This document shows, piece by piece, positions 53,605 to 62,213 of a stretch of DNA of 64,000 nucleotides. The stretch comes from Patescibacteria group bacterium (GTDB lineage: Bacteria > Patescibacteriota > Microgenomatia > UBA1406 > GWC2-37-13). Position 1 is the stretch's first letter. Every line of letters starts with the position of its first letter. The notes beneath the pieces were generated by a model. It worked only from the letters and a program-made list of their open reading frames with translations. It made no database searches and had not been told where the DNA came from. The stretch spans positions 124,001-188,000 of the forward strand of contig BPJC01000001.1 of assembly GCA_026004415.1 (NCBI GenBank), read 5' to 3'. Made by a program: the position numbers and the translations under genes.

Positions 53605-54202
53605 TTATATTAAGGTAAATAAAGTGCAACCAGACTGCATAATGCAGATTTTTCATTTTGTAAAAAACCAAGGTTGTAGTCAGAAAAAGGAAAAAACTTG
53701 ATATTAATGTGTAGACAAATATACTGCCAAAAAACTCAGTATTAAGGTAAAGACTAGGTAGTCTTAGAAAAAGGTATAAAATCGCTGTTTTTAAAACAGC
53801 TTTTATAACGCTACGACTTGATTCTATCTTTGGCAAAAACACCAATGATAGCATAAAAATCTGTTCTGACAACGATGTGGCAAGGTTAATGCCAATAATT
53901 TTTCCTGTGTCTGCGTGGTTTAAGAAAGCTAAATAGAACCCTAAGATTATTACTGCATAGATTGAAAAAATATAGATTTTCTTATAAAGATGATTATCTT
54001 TAAATTTTAGAAAAGACCAAAACTCTTGATTTAGATATTTGGTTAAAAAAAAGTAGGATACTGTCAAGAATAAGGCAGGTTTTATAACAAACTCCGACAG
54101 GTAGATATCTGGTTTTAGGTAGAACTTGATGAGTACCCATAGCATAACGACAACTCCCCAATACCCATCTGCCTTTTCTGATATTGCTTTGTTTTTTTTC
54201 AT
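53585..54202 (-). CDS. Membrane protein, weakly CPBP-protease-like
   Basis: A 205-aa polytopic membrane protein. ATG 54202 (MKKNKAISEKADGYW) is the start; an upstream in-frame extension is just the adjacent tRNA-Met read as protein. The pattern LSEQIFMLSLVF and the C-terminal YAVWLHFIYLNI faintly resemble the first and last motifs of CPBP (CAAX-type) intramembrane proteases, but the second glutamate and the arginine of EExxxR are not present. An uncharacterised membrane protein is the safe call. Confidence 0.65.
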   Translation of the reverse strand: MKKNKAISEKADGYWGVVVMLWVLIKFYLKPDIYLSEFVIKPALFLTVSYFFLTKYLNQEFWSFLKFKDNHLYKKIYIFSIYAVIILGFYLAFLNHADTGKIIGINLATSLSEQIFMLSLVFLPKIESSRSVIKAVLKTAILYLFLRLPSLYLNTEFFGSIFVYTLISSFFLFLTTTLVFYKMKNLHYAVWLHFIYLNIITLFYL

Positions 54203-54207
54203 TGAGG

Positions 54208-54279
54208 TGCTAGGGGAGGGATTCGAACCCACGACCCGTCGCTTATGAAACGACTGCTCTGCCACTGAGCTACCCTAGC
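54208..54279 (-). tRNA. tRNA with anticodon CAU (Met elongator or Ile2)
   Basis: Minus-strand cloverleaf of 72 nt: acceptor GCTAGGG/CCCTAGC with discriminator A, D stem GCTC/GAGC, anticodon stem GTCGT/GCGAC with loop TTCATAA, T arm GTGGG-TTCGAAT-CCCTC with one T-T mismatch. It lacks the C1-A72 mismatch and GGG/CCC anticodon stem of initiators. Met elongator is likelier than lysidine-type tRNA-Ile because an Ile(UAU) tRNA also exists. Confidence 0.9.
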
Positions 54280-54320
54280 TTGATAGTTATAAACTAAATT
54301 TTACCAAATTTTATTAGTAA

Positions 54321-54566
54321 TTATTTTTTAACATCAGTTGGAAGTTTTTCGCTGAGGTGTTGAATAAGATTTTTTACTGATGATGTATTGTCTTGTTGAT
54401 TTTTTATAAATTTTTTTATCTCTTCTTCTAAATCGTATTCATCAATGGTTTGCAAAAACTCGGTTAGGAGTTGTCTGCCTTTTTTAGTTCCTAGGAAATA
54501 TAGCATAGCAGAGCCTAATCCTGCTCCTAAAAAAAATGCTTGCCAAAAAGAACTTTGTTTTGACAT
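54321..54566 (-). CDS. YtxH-like small membrane protein
   Basis: An 81-aa protein with one N-terminal glycine-rich helix (FFLGAGLGSAMLYFLGTKKGR) followed by an amphipathic acidic/basic tail, the layout of YtxH-domain proteins, often linked to envelope stress. Its ATG shares one base with the stop codon (TGATG) of the gene upstream, so the two are translationally coupled. Confidence 0.75.
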   Translation of the reverse strand: MSKQSSFWQAFFLGAGLGSAMLYFLGTKKGRQLLTEFLQTIDEYDLEEEIKKFIKNQQDNTSSVKNLIQHLSEKLPTDVKK

Positions 54567-54817
54567 CAGTTATTTTTAATTTTAGAAACTAATTTAATGA
54601 TTGTTTTTATGCCGGAGATAAATCCTGTAATCTCTGTAAATCCTTCTTTGGCGCTTATTCCTGCGTTTTCCAATGATTCAATGATATCTCGGCTTTTGCT
54701 TAAAACCTTTCTTAATTCTCTTAGAACCAATATAAGTTGAATACCTATGATAATTATTAAAATAGTAGTTACTGAAAGGGCTAAGTTTATTAAAAGTATC
54801 TGTATATCTGTGTTCAT
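54566..54817 (-). CDS. DUF948-like small membrane protein
   Basis: An 83-aa protein with a single long N-terminal helix (LALSVTTILIIIIGIQLILV) and a helical tail containing REL and a glycine-rich FTEITGFISGI segment. DUF948 and YtxH proteins commonly occur as neighbours; here they overlap by one base. Function of the pair is not established. Confidence 0.65.
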   Translation of the reverse strand: MNTDIQILLINLALSVTTILIIIIGIQLILVLRELRKVLSKSRDIIESLENAGISAKEGFTEITGFISGIKTIIKLVSKIKNN

Positions 54818-54818
54818 A

Positions 54819-55583
54819 TTAATCTAATTCTACTATTTTTTTTATCTCTTGTAAAATAGATGGGTTGTTTTTTACAGCCCAGTATAAATTGGCAAAAAAC
54901 AAAGTGTCAAAAGTGCCTGCATCAAGCCAGTAGCCTTTTAATTCACTCCATTTAAGTTTTCCTTCTTTTATATAAAAATTATTTACATCTGTAATTTCAA
55001 GTTCTCCTCTCCATGAAGGTTTGCATTGTCTTATATAATCAAAGACATTTTTATCGTAGATATACACTCCTGTTACAGCATATTTTGAAGGAGGATCTTC
55101 TGGTTTTTCAATAATCTCTATTATTTTTTTAGGATCTTTTGGGTCAAACTTTGGCACGCCAAACCTTTTGGGATCTGGAACTTCTTTTAAGAAAACAACA
55201 GCTCCATCAGAAAAATCTTTTACAGCTGTACTAATATCAGCATCTGTTGTGTTGTCGCCTAAAATCACAGTAATGGGTCCTCCGTCAGCAAAGTCCTCTG
55301 CTAAGGCTAAAGCGTCTGCAATGCCTCCATTTGGTTTCTCTTGAAAGGCATACTCTAAATGTTTTACCCCAAACTCTTTTCCATTTTTTAAAACATTTAT
55401 AAAATCTCCGGAATGAGGTCCTGATACAACAACCATAATCTCTGTTATGCCTGCTTTAACTAATGTTTGGATTGGGTAGAAAACCATTGGTTTGTTGTAA
55501 ACTGGAAGCAAATGTTTGTTCGTGGCAAAGGTAAGAGGATATAGTCTTGTTCCTAATCCTCCTGCCAAAATTACGCCTTTCAT
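54819..55583 (-). CDS. Glucose-1-phosphate thymidylyltransferase-like nucleotidyltransferase
   Basis: A 254-aa nucleotidyltransferase with the full pyrophosphorylase signature: GVILAGGLGTRLYPLT, NKHLLPVYNKPMVFYP, the metal-binding LGDNTTDADI, EKPEDPPSKYAVTGVYIYD and ELEITDVNNFYI. RmlA enzymes make dTDP-glucose for rhamnose and other sugars; rmlBCD are not in the window. It supplies an activated sugar for the glycosyltransferase block. Unlike the RHH-fused paralogue at 44.1 kb it keeps the GGxGTR loop. It lies 1 bp upstream of the DUF948-like gene. Confidence 0.88.
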   Translation of the reverse strand: MKGVILAGGLGTRLYPLTFATNKHLLPVYNKPMVFYPIQTLVKAGITEIMVVVSGPHSGDFINVLKNGKEFGVKHLEYAFQEKPNGGIADALALAEDFADGGPITVILGDNTTDADISTAVKDFSDGAVVFLKEVPDPKRFGVPKFDPKDPKKIIEIIEKPEDPPSKYAVTGVYIYDKNVFDYIRQCKPSWRGELEITDVNNFYIKEGKLKWSELKGYWLDAGTFDTLFFANLYWAVKNNPSILQEIKKIVELD

Positions 55584-55590
55584 ATTAGCT

Positions 55591-55851
55591 TTAATTAATT
55601 AATAATAATTTTATCATATAAAATAAGATAAATCCTATTAAAACATATTCTATAGTTTTTTTCAAAGTTAAATCCTTATTGGCAATATGGTAATAGACTC
55701 CGTATAGAATGTAGATTAAGATATAGATGGAAAAAAGACCAAAAATCAAGATTTTATTTTCTAAGAAAAGAGCAGTGGTGATTAAAAACACTGCAGATAA
55801 AGCAGAGAAAAAGATCGTCTTCCAGTCAATTATTTCTTTTCTGGGACTCAT
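55591..55851 (-). CDS. Small membrane protein of unknown function
   Basis: An 86-aa protein with about three short hydrophobic helices (TIFFSALSAVFLITTALFL, a central ILIFGLFSIYILIYILYG and a C-terminal VLIGFILFYMIKLLL). No family recognised. It overlaps the upstream CAP gene by 4 nt and is probably co-transcribed with it. Confidence 0.65.
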   Translation of the reverse strand: MSPRKEIIDWKTIFFSALSAVFLITTALFLENKILIFGLFSIYILIYILYGVYYHIANKDLTLKKTIEYVLIGFILFYMIKLLLIN

Positions 55852-56693
55852 AAAATTTTACCTTTAACTGCCATTATAATGCCTATCAAAATTGTTAATG
55901 AAAATATAAATGAGATCATATTGTGGCTGGTGTTGCGGATTAGGTTTGTTTTTACTGCGGCTATATAATCAATTACCAATACTACAGATAGCATTATTAA
56001 GTAAATTAAGGTTGTCTCAAAGGTTATAAATTTTAGATTAATTGCAGGCTTGTTTTCTACAGATAAAACCTTTTGATTTGTTGTTTGCTCTTGCGGTATT
56101 GCTTGATTAGGTTGGTAATCTTGTTGGTTTGTTGCAAGTATTGGTTTGGCAAACATCTGTACAACTAAAGTTGTAGGTTCTCCTTGTAAAACACCTTCTT
56201 TAACAGCAAAACCAACTTCTGTATACTCTTTTTTTAATATATTGGCTCTGTGGCTTTCAGAGTTCATCCAAGCTGAAACAACATCTTTGGCAAAATAAAA
56301 ACTTCTGGCCAAATTTTCTCCAGCGTATTCATACTGGTAGCCAGTTTTTAAGATAAAATCCCATGGGCTTTTGCCATCTGGAGCGTAATGTGACCAGTAG
56401 TTTTTTTGAAACATATCATCTGCTTTCAGTTGAGCGGCTTGTGAAAGTTGATCGTTTAATTTAAGTGGTGGCAGATTATTTTCCTGTCTTGCTTTGTTGG
56501 TATAGTATAAAAGTTGCTCTACCGTTATCTGATTTTTGAAAGCATAGATTACATTGGTGTTTTGAAGCTTGATTAAAGTAAAGTTTAAGACAACTAAAAT
56601 AAAAAGCATTATGGCCATAAAATCAATATGAAGAATTTTTGCTCTATAATTATTGTTTTTGTGTGGAATAAAAAGATACTTTAATAGATTCAT
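55848..56693 (-). CDS. CAP/SCP-domain membrane protein
   Basis: A 281-aa protein with an N-terminal membrane helix (residues 26-43), an extracytoplasmic CAP domain at about 65-190 and two C-terminal helices. CAP motifs: YTNKARQENNLPPLKLN, HYAPDGKSPWDF, YAGENLARSF and SAWMNSESHRANIL, with the usual HxxP...H/E cavity residues. Bacterial CAP proteins of the YkwD type occur on cell surfaces, but their activity is generally unknown. Polar Gln/Thr-rich linker after the domain. Confidence 0.87.
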   Translation of the reverse strand: MNLLKYLFIPHKNNNYRAKILHIDFMAIMLFILVVLNFTLIKLQNTNVIYAFKNQITVEQLLYYTNKARQENNLPPLKLNDQLSQAAQLKADDMFQKNYWSHYAPDGKSPWDFILKTGYQYEYAGENLARSFYFAKDVVSAWMNSESHRANILKKEYTEVGFAVKEGVLQGEPTTLVVQMFAKPILATNQQDYQPNQAIPQEQTTNQKVLSVENKPAINLKFITFETTLIYLIMLSVVLVIDYIAAVKTNLIRNTSHNMISFIFSLTILIGIIMAVKGKIL

Positions 56694-56704
56694 ATAAATC
56701 TATT

Positions 56705-58051
56705 CTAAACAGATTTTTTGGTTTTTGTCCAGAGATAAAAGATATAAATTGCCAAAAGATTAAGGCTGTTTATAACTGTTGGTTTGGAAAAATCTATTAT
56801 AAAGTTATTAACCCTTGTTTGTATGCCTAAAATGTTCTGATTGTTTTCTGGTTGCCTCGGAAATGAGGTCTTTATTATTGGTTTTGTGTTTCCGGTTATT
56901 TTAATTGTGTTTTTTGCGGTTGCAGTCGGTGTTGTTGGTGGTTTAGTTTCTGTTTTTAGGATTATTGTTGTTGGTTTGAGGTTGTTGTTTTCAGTTTGTT
57001 TATCTTCTTTATCTTCAGGGCAGAGAGGGTTGTCTTTGGCTTTGGTAGGATCTGCCAAACAGATTTTTTGGTTTTTGTCTCTAATCCAGCTTTGTCCCTT
57101 TACAGTACTTGAGTAAGATAACTCTGATATTGGGTTTTGATTGAAATCAAGCAGTCTTGCTGTATCTTGACTATTGTTTAAAATATTTTTGGGAAGCTCA
57201 ACCACAAAATAGGATCTTGATGGGATTTTTACACTAAACTCAATTGGTTGCGATCCTTGTGGAATATCGTCTATGTAATAATTTAGCAGTTCAACCTCGT
57301 GATCATAAGGATTGTAGATCTCAACCCATTCTGTTTCGCCTGTGTTTGGAGCTGGATAAACCTCAGTAATTATAAGATCTTTGTATATCTTTGGAGAAGA
57401 ATCTGCAGATGGAGTAGGTATTTCAACAGTTGTGTTGGTTGGAGTTGGAGTCTCGGTAGGATCTGCGTTTTGCAGATTACTTTCTTCTGTTGAGCTATTT
57501 GGGTTGTCATTTTGACAATTGTTTGCGGTTCCTGCGCTGGGCGTGGCTAATCTAAACTCATAATAAATGTCTTGCGTTTGACATAAACTGTATGAAAGAT
57601 CATCGAAACTTTTGTCAAAACTCAAACTATCCAAAATTATTAAATCGTTTGACAAAAGATATGCGAAATCTCCTGTGTCATTTAGAAAACTGCTTCCTAA
57701 ACAGATAATTAGGAATCCTTTGGCCGCAATTGTTTTATTAAGTATAGTTTTGGCCGATGAGCCATTGGTTTTATTATTGGCAAAATCATCTAAAAGATCA
57801 TCTATTAAAAAATTATCCAGATTAATCTCATCGTCTGAGTTGTTATAAAGTTCGATCCATTCTTCATTGGGGCAGTAACTATTATTGGGGTCTTTTTTGG
57901 GCATAACTTCATTGATTATCAGCGTCTTGTTTGTTGATTCAGATTCTTGCGTTTGTGCTTTTGCTTGTAAAAGGCTATATATAATTGAAACGATAATAAT
58001 AATTATGGTAAAAAGTACCTTTTTGGTCTTCATAAATTGTTTAGTTATCAT
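56705..58051 (-). CDS. Surface protein with two lamin-tail domains
   Basis: A 448-aa secreted protein; starts at ATG 58051 or more typically ATG 58033, where the signal peptide (KVLFTIIIIIVSIIYSLLQA) follows at once. Two lamin-tail (LTD) beta-sandwich domains are evident: residues about 43-180 (LIINEVMP...NEEWIELYNNSD) and about 225-340 (DLIITEVYPAPN...TEWVEIYNP). They are joined by a Thr/Pro/Ser-rich linker. A further Thr-rich stretch and one helix near residues 430-443 anchor the C terminus. LTD proteins in bacteria are often attached to nucleases or used in adhesion; no enzyme motif is seen. Confidence 0.8.
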   Translation of the reverse strand: MITKQFMKTKKVLFTIIIIIVSIIYSLLQAKAQTQESESTNKTLIINEVMPKKDPNNSYCPNEEWIELYNNSDDEINLDNFLIDDLLDDFANNKTNGSSAKTILNKTIAAKGFLIICLGSSFLNDTGDFAYLLSNDLIILDSLSFDKSFDDLSYSLCQTQDIYYEFRLATPSAGTANNCQNDNPNSSTEESNLQNADPTETPTPTNTTVEIPTPSADSSPKIYKDLIITEVYPAPNTGETEWVEIYNPYDHEVELLNYYIDDIPQGSQPIEFSVKIPSRSYFVVELPKNILNNSQDTARLLDFNQNPISELSYSSTVKGQSWIRDKNQKICLADPTKAKDNPLCPEDKEDKQTENNNLKPTTIILKTETKPPTTPTATAKNTIKITGNTKPIIKTSFPRQPENNQNILGIQTRVNNFIIDFSKPTVINSLNLLAIYIFYLWTKTKKSV

Positions 58052-58053
58052 TG

Positions 58054-59271
58054 CTACTCAATTGCCACAGCTGTGAATATGCTAGCTTTTGAGTACTTGC
58101 TTGAAAATTTTAAATCAGGGCCATAATAAGGATCATACATTATATAATCATTTCCATCTAATTTTGCCAAAACAACATAATGGGTTCCGTATTTTCCTGC
58201 ATATACTCCAACAATTACTTTTTTGCCTTCTGAAAGTTTTTGGTCAATCTCTGTTTTTGAGATTGGGTTAAAGATTTTTCCAGCCGGAAGTTTCCATGGT
58301 CTTAACATATAGGCAGTATTAGAGAAAAATCTTTCTGATTCTGATGCTATATCTAAAGGAGTTATGTTATAGCCTTCACTTTTGTAGATCATTGCAATAT
58401 CTGTAATTAGGCAACCAACCTCTATAATATTCATATCAGAGTTTGAGATAAGGTAGTTTGCCCATCTTTCATCTCTTTGCGAGTAATACCAGCCAAGTTC
58501 TCCTTTGCCTAATCCATCGGCAGGAATTACAGAAGGACCGACACTCTGGATAAAACTTCTAAAAGAAGCAAGTTCTTGTTTGGCTTTGTCAAGCAGAGTT
58601 TGATATGTTTTTTCATCATTTTTAGTTATCTCTAATAGTTGTTGTTTTGATTTTTGTTGATCTTGCAGTGAAGTTTCCTGTTGTTTTAGTAATTGCTCTA
58701 ATTTGTTAAGTTCTTCTTGTTTTTTTTCTCTTAATTCAACCTGATCTTGGTAGTTTAGTTTGGTTCTTTGAATATTGATCATTAATTGATGATTTTGGTC
58801 AATTTTGGTTTTTAAATATTTATATTGTCTTAATAGATCGCTAAAGTCATCTGCTGTTGTAAGTTTTACGAATAATGGTTTTGATTGGATTTTGTAGATC
58901 TCTTGAGTAAGTAAAAGGAATTCTTTTGACAGATTAGTAAGGTTGTAATCCATATCTTTTATCTTGGTTTCCAAAATATTGATCTCTTCTTTTGTTTTTT
59001 GAATATCTTCTTGTGTTTGGTTAATTTTAAGTTTGGTGATATAAATTTGAGTATTCATGAAATTGATCTGCGATGATAGAGTGCTGATCTGGTTTTTTAT
59101 TGTCTTAAGTTTTTGTTGACAAGATTCAATGATTTCGGTTAGCTCTGTTTTAGATCTATTTTTAACATCAAGATCTGGAGTACATTCTTGAGATATTACA
59201 GCAGTTGTTCCTGATAAGATAATTGCCAGAACCACTATGCTGTTCTTTAGCCACTTTATGTTTTTGAACAT
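58054..59271 (-). CDS. Secreted coiled-coil protein with a C39-like peptidase domain
   Basis: A 405-aa protein with a signal peptide, a long coiled coil at about 40-240 broken by a short KLTTADDFSDLL stretch, and a C-terminal C39-like papain-fold domain. The domain reads YYSQRDERWAN, GCLITDIAM with the catalytic Cys, THYVVLA with the His and YMYDPYYG (D/N position). It is directly downstream of ftsX (6 bp), like PcsB or EnvC-type partners that FtsEX controls during division. Most partners carry CHAP, NlpC/P60 or LytM domains, so a C39-like end is unusual. It likely cleaves or regulates cleavage of peptidoglycan. Confidence 0.8.
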   Translation of the reverse strand: MFKNIKWLKNSIVVLAIILSGTTAVISQECTPDLDVKNRSKTELTEIIESCQQKLKTIKNQISTLSSQINFMNTQIYITKLKINQTQEDIQKTKEEINILETKIKDMDYNLTNLSKEFLLLTQEIYKIQSKPLFVKLTTADDFSDLLRQYKYLKTKIDQNHQLMINIQRTKLNYQDQVELREKKQEELNKLEQLLKQQETSLQDQQKSKQQLLEITKNDEKTYQTLLDKAKQELASFRSFIQSVGPSVIPADGLGKGELGWYYSQRDERWANYLISNSDMNIIEVGCLITDIAMIYKSEGYNITPLDIASESERFFSNTAYMLRPWKLPAGKIFNPISKTEIDQKLSEGKKVIVGVYAGKYGTHYVVLAKLDGNDYIMYDPYYGPDLKFSSKYSKASIFTAVAIE

Positions 59272-59277
59272 TGTTAT

Positions 59278-60171
59278 TTATTTTATATATTTTTTAGCAG
59301 AAATAAAAGTTGCCAATGTTGATGATAGTATAGTAAAGACTAATCCCAAACTTAATATGGTTAAAGAACTTGTTGTGTTAATAGGCCAGATACTTATAGT
59401 ATAGTTGTATATTGTCAGTTCTAGAGTTTTTAAGGTTGCAAAGTAATTGTTTAAAAAGGGTTTAATATATAAAATAATGCCGATAAAGACTGAGAAAGAT
59501 AAGATAGAGCTTAATATTGATATTAATATATTTTCTATTAACAACGGCTTTATAACAAATAAATCGCTTGCTCCCAGAAGTTTTAGTGTTTCTATTTGGT
59601 CTTTTTTTGTAGATACTTTAAAGGTGATTATAGATATTAGTATAATTAAGGTGGTAACAAATATGAGTATTGCAGAGATTAAGGTAAATTTTTTAAGTGT
59701 TGTGGTAAAACTAATCAGGGTATCTACAATGTTTTTTTGGAAATCAACCTCATCAACGCCAGGTTTGGTTTTGGCAAACTCTGCTATTTGATAAAGGTTA
59801 TCAGGGTTGTCTGTTTTAATCTCAAGTGAAGGCGGTAGCATATTTTCTGTAACTAATGAAGTAAAACTTTCTTGTCCTTCAAAAATTTGTTTATAGATTT
59901 CCAGCGCTTGAGACTGTGTAATAAAGTTTATCTCTGATACTTGAAAGTTATTGGCAATATCTTCTTTTAACTTGGCTATAGTTTCTGTGGGAGTATCTGG
60001 TTTAAAGTAGATGGTAACCTGAGGTAATGTTTCAACTTTTTTAAGTAGAGCTGTAAAAAACATCAGCACAAAGACAAAACTAACTATAAAAAAAGATGAT
60101 AAAAACAAAACAAGTACACTGGCTAAGTTTTGGTAAGGATTTCTTCTAAGAGATAGAAATATTTCTTTCAT
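59278..60171 (-). CDS. ftsX: Cell division ABC-type permease FtsX
   Basis: A 297-aa FtsX with an N-terminal cytoplasmic tail (LSLRRNPYQNLASVLVLFLSS), helix 1, a large extracytoplasmic domain (about 45-165, including VTIYFKPDTP and PPSLEIKTDNPDN), and three C-terminal helices with the coupling segment QIETLKLLGAS. FtsX relays ATP hydrolysis by FtsE to an external hydrolase. It lies 5 bp after the broken ftsE and 6 bp before the coiled-coil hydrolase gene. Confidence 0.93.
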   Translation of the reverse strand: MKEIFLSLRRNPYQNLASVLVLFLSSFFIVSFVFVLMFFTALLKKVETLPQVTIYFKPDTPTETIAKLKEDIANNFQVSEINFITQSQALEIYKQIFEGQESFTSLVTENMLPPSLEIKTDNPDNLYQIAEFAKTKPGVDEVDFQKNIVDTLISFTTTLKKFTLISAILIFVTTLIILISIITFKVSTKKDQIETLKLLGASDLFVIKPLLIENILISILSSILSFSVFIGIILYIKPFLNNYFATLKTLELTIYNYTISIWPINTTSSLTILSLGLVFTILSSTLATFISAKKYIK

Positions 60172-60176
60172 AAGTG

Positions 60177-60852
60177 TTATAAACTATAACTGCCTCCGAT
60201 TTTGTCTGAAATTATTTTACCTTTATCTAGTTTTATAACTCTTTGTTGAAAACTATTGACGATATCTGTGTTATGTGTTGCAATGACTATTGTTCTTTTG
60301 TCTTTAAGTTTAGAAAATATCTGCATAATTTTCCAGCTGTTTTCAGGATCAAGGTTTCCTGTGGGTTCATCGGCTAAGATTATTGACCTATTGCCAGCAA
60401 CAGCTCTGGCTATTGCCGCGCGTTGTTGTTCTCCTGCTGATAATTGGTTGGGAAAGTAAAATTCTTTACCTTCAAGATCAACTATTTTTAGGATTTTTTT
60501 TATTTCGTAATCAAAGTCAGATCGGCTAAACTTTAATATTTGCAAAGAGATAGCGATATTTTCGTAGATATTTTTTGCTGGTAATAGTTTAAAGTCTTGA
60601 AAAACAAAACCAATTTTTTGTCTTAACTTGGTTTTTTTTGTTGAAGCGTTTATCTACCTTGAGATCGTCTACAATTATATGGCCATCATCTACTTTTATT
60701 TTGTTAATTATCAAATTAAGCAGAGTTGTTTTGCCAGCTCCAGATTTGCCTATGATAAACACAAACTCGTTATCTTTGATTTCAAGATTTAAGTTTTCAA
60801 ATAAGGGCTCTGATTGATTAAAGGTTTTGTAGACATTTACAAATTTAATCAT
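60177..60852 (-). pseudogene. ftsE: Cell division ATPase FtsE, interrupted by one frameshift
   Basis: All ABC-ATPase motifs are present but in two frames. First part: MIKFVNVYKTF, Walker A GKSGAGKTT. Second part: IGFVFQDFKLLPAKN, signature LSAGEQQRAAIARA, Walker B IILADEPTGNLD and ATHNTD. They meet at a run of eight A (minus strand; T at 60632-60639). With seven A the frame would continue as KKTKLRQKIGFVFQ, giving a normal 224-aa FtsE. A homopolymer sequencing error, slippage-dependent expression or a true mutation are all possible. It overlaps the upstream gene by 4 nt. Confidence 0.9.
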
Positions 60853-61295
60853 TCTATTATTTTAATATATCCTACATCCATTAACCAACCTGCTTTTTCT
60901 CCTTTGTAGGTTGCTCCCCATACTTCTACCTTTTTGTTTATAAACTGAGTTAGATCGACTGTTGAAGAGGTTAAATAAACATTTTGAGATTCACCTCCTG
61001 GTCTTTGTAAGTGAAAACTGCCTTCGCCGTCAATGCCTCCTTCTTTTAATACTCCTTCAGCTTTATCAGGAAATTTTTTTTCATCCATAACGCCAGCTTC
61101 TGTAATAGTTTTTTCATTGGTGTTTGTAAATTGCTGGTCTGTTTGTGGTTTTGGAGTATATATGTAACCCACAAACAATCCAATTAATAATCCTCCTATT
61201 AACAATGATACAATAATTTTTTTGTTTATCAAACTAAAAGAGTTTTCAGCGTTGTTGTCTGATTCATCAAAAGATTTAACTAGACTTTGATTCAT
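60849..61295 (-). CDS. Single-pass membrane protein upstream of ftsE
   Basis: A 148-aa protein from ATG 61295 (MNQSLVKSFDESDN); earlier in-frame starts give an atypical N terminus. One membrane helix (IIVSLLIGGLLIGLFVGYIY, residues 28-47) is followed by a polar linker and a small extracytoplasmic beta domain with GSFHLQRPGGESQNVYLTSS and FINKKVEVWG, which may be an OB- or SH3-like barrel. It overlaps ftsE by 4 nt, suggesting a role with FtsEX. The family is not recognised. Confidence 0.75.
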   Translation of the reverse strand: MNQSLVKSFDESDNNAENSFSLINKKIIVSLLIGGLLIGLFVGYIYTPKPQTDQQFTNTNEKTITEAGVMDEKKFPDKAEGVLKEGGIDGEGSFHLQRPGGESQNVYLTSSTVDLTQFINKKVEVWGATYKGEKAGWLMDVGYIKIIE

Positions 61296-61367
61296 AAAAT
61301 AAAGCATAACATCTAAAGAATAAAAAATCAAAAGAAATTTGAAACAAAATATTTTATTATTTTTTTT

Positions 61368-62213
61368 ATGTTAGATTCAATGAATAGATCATCAGAGCAT
61401 AATGGATCAGGTCAAAGGTTTGGATCTTTAAAACATTTTTTTTCAAATAAAAGTTTAAGGCTTGCGTTATTTAACTTTTTTATTGTTGTTTTTGGAGTTT
61501 TGGGCTATTGGCTTGGTTCTTTGTTTATTTCATCAAAATTATCAAAAACAAGCGATTTTATATATTGGGGGTACTGATTTTTTTTACAATGATTCGTCTG
61601 AGAACTCTAGTTTTTACAATAATGTTGTTGAATCCGATTTTAGACAGTCGCCTATGGCAAGTTAGGAAGCAGTTGAGTCAAGTATCTCGCCTGATGTTGT
61701 GCAAGAGCGTAGTTCTGATTCTAATTTGTTAGACTCAGTATTCCAAGCAGTTGGTTGTAGTATGATGCCAGTTTTGGCAAAGTAAGGTTTTTTTAGATAC
61801 CCTTCAAAGTACAGTATAAGTGATAGTGATTCAGCCAGCGGAGAGCTGTTTATTGTTGATGCAAAAACCAAAAGAATCTATGTTGGCATTAACACAGCCG
61901 GACATGCCATTTTTTCTTTAAAATTCGATCCTTATGTTTCAGGATCAAGAAGAGTTTGGCTAAAAAACAATCTTGAAAAGATTAATCCATACAGCGATTG
62001 ATCTAATTTAAGATTTAGGGAAGTTAATTTTGATAATGGCAAACGATTTCTTTATGTAGATAACATTGCTGATGACTGGTCTTGGGATAGCTTTTACTTT
62101 GGAGTCCAGAACAATACTGTTGTCTTTGTTTTTCTTTATAAAAAAATCAGATTCCTGCATCTGAATTAGAGAAAATTATTTCAAGTCTTGAGGCAAAAAA
62201 AAACTATAGTTAA
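61368..62213 (+). pseudogene. Decayed membrane-anchored protein gene
   Basis: The ATG at 61368 begins MLDSMNRSSEHNGSG with a membrane helix (LALFNFFIVVFGVLGYWLGS). After SKLSKTSDFIY the coherent reading shifts frame near 61560 to IGGTDFFYNDSSENSSFYNN and then crosses in-frame stops TAG (61663), TAA (near 61783) and TGA (near 62000), with protein-like sequence between (ELFIVDAKTKRIYVGINTAG; WDSFYFGVQNNTVVFVF). All three stop types occur, so stop-codon recoding cannot explain it. No family recognised. Confidence 0.75.

Noticed and set aside
54203-54265. N-terminal extension of the membrane protein at 53585-54202
   Set aside because: The extra 21 residues are the tRNA-Met sequence read as protein.
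56841-58076. Several plus-strand open frames opposite the lamin-tail gene
   Set aside because: They are antisense shadows; the minus-strand frame has a signal peptide, recognisable domains and an anchor.
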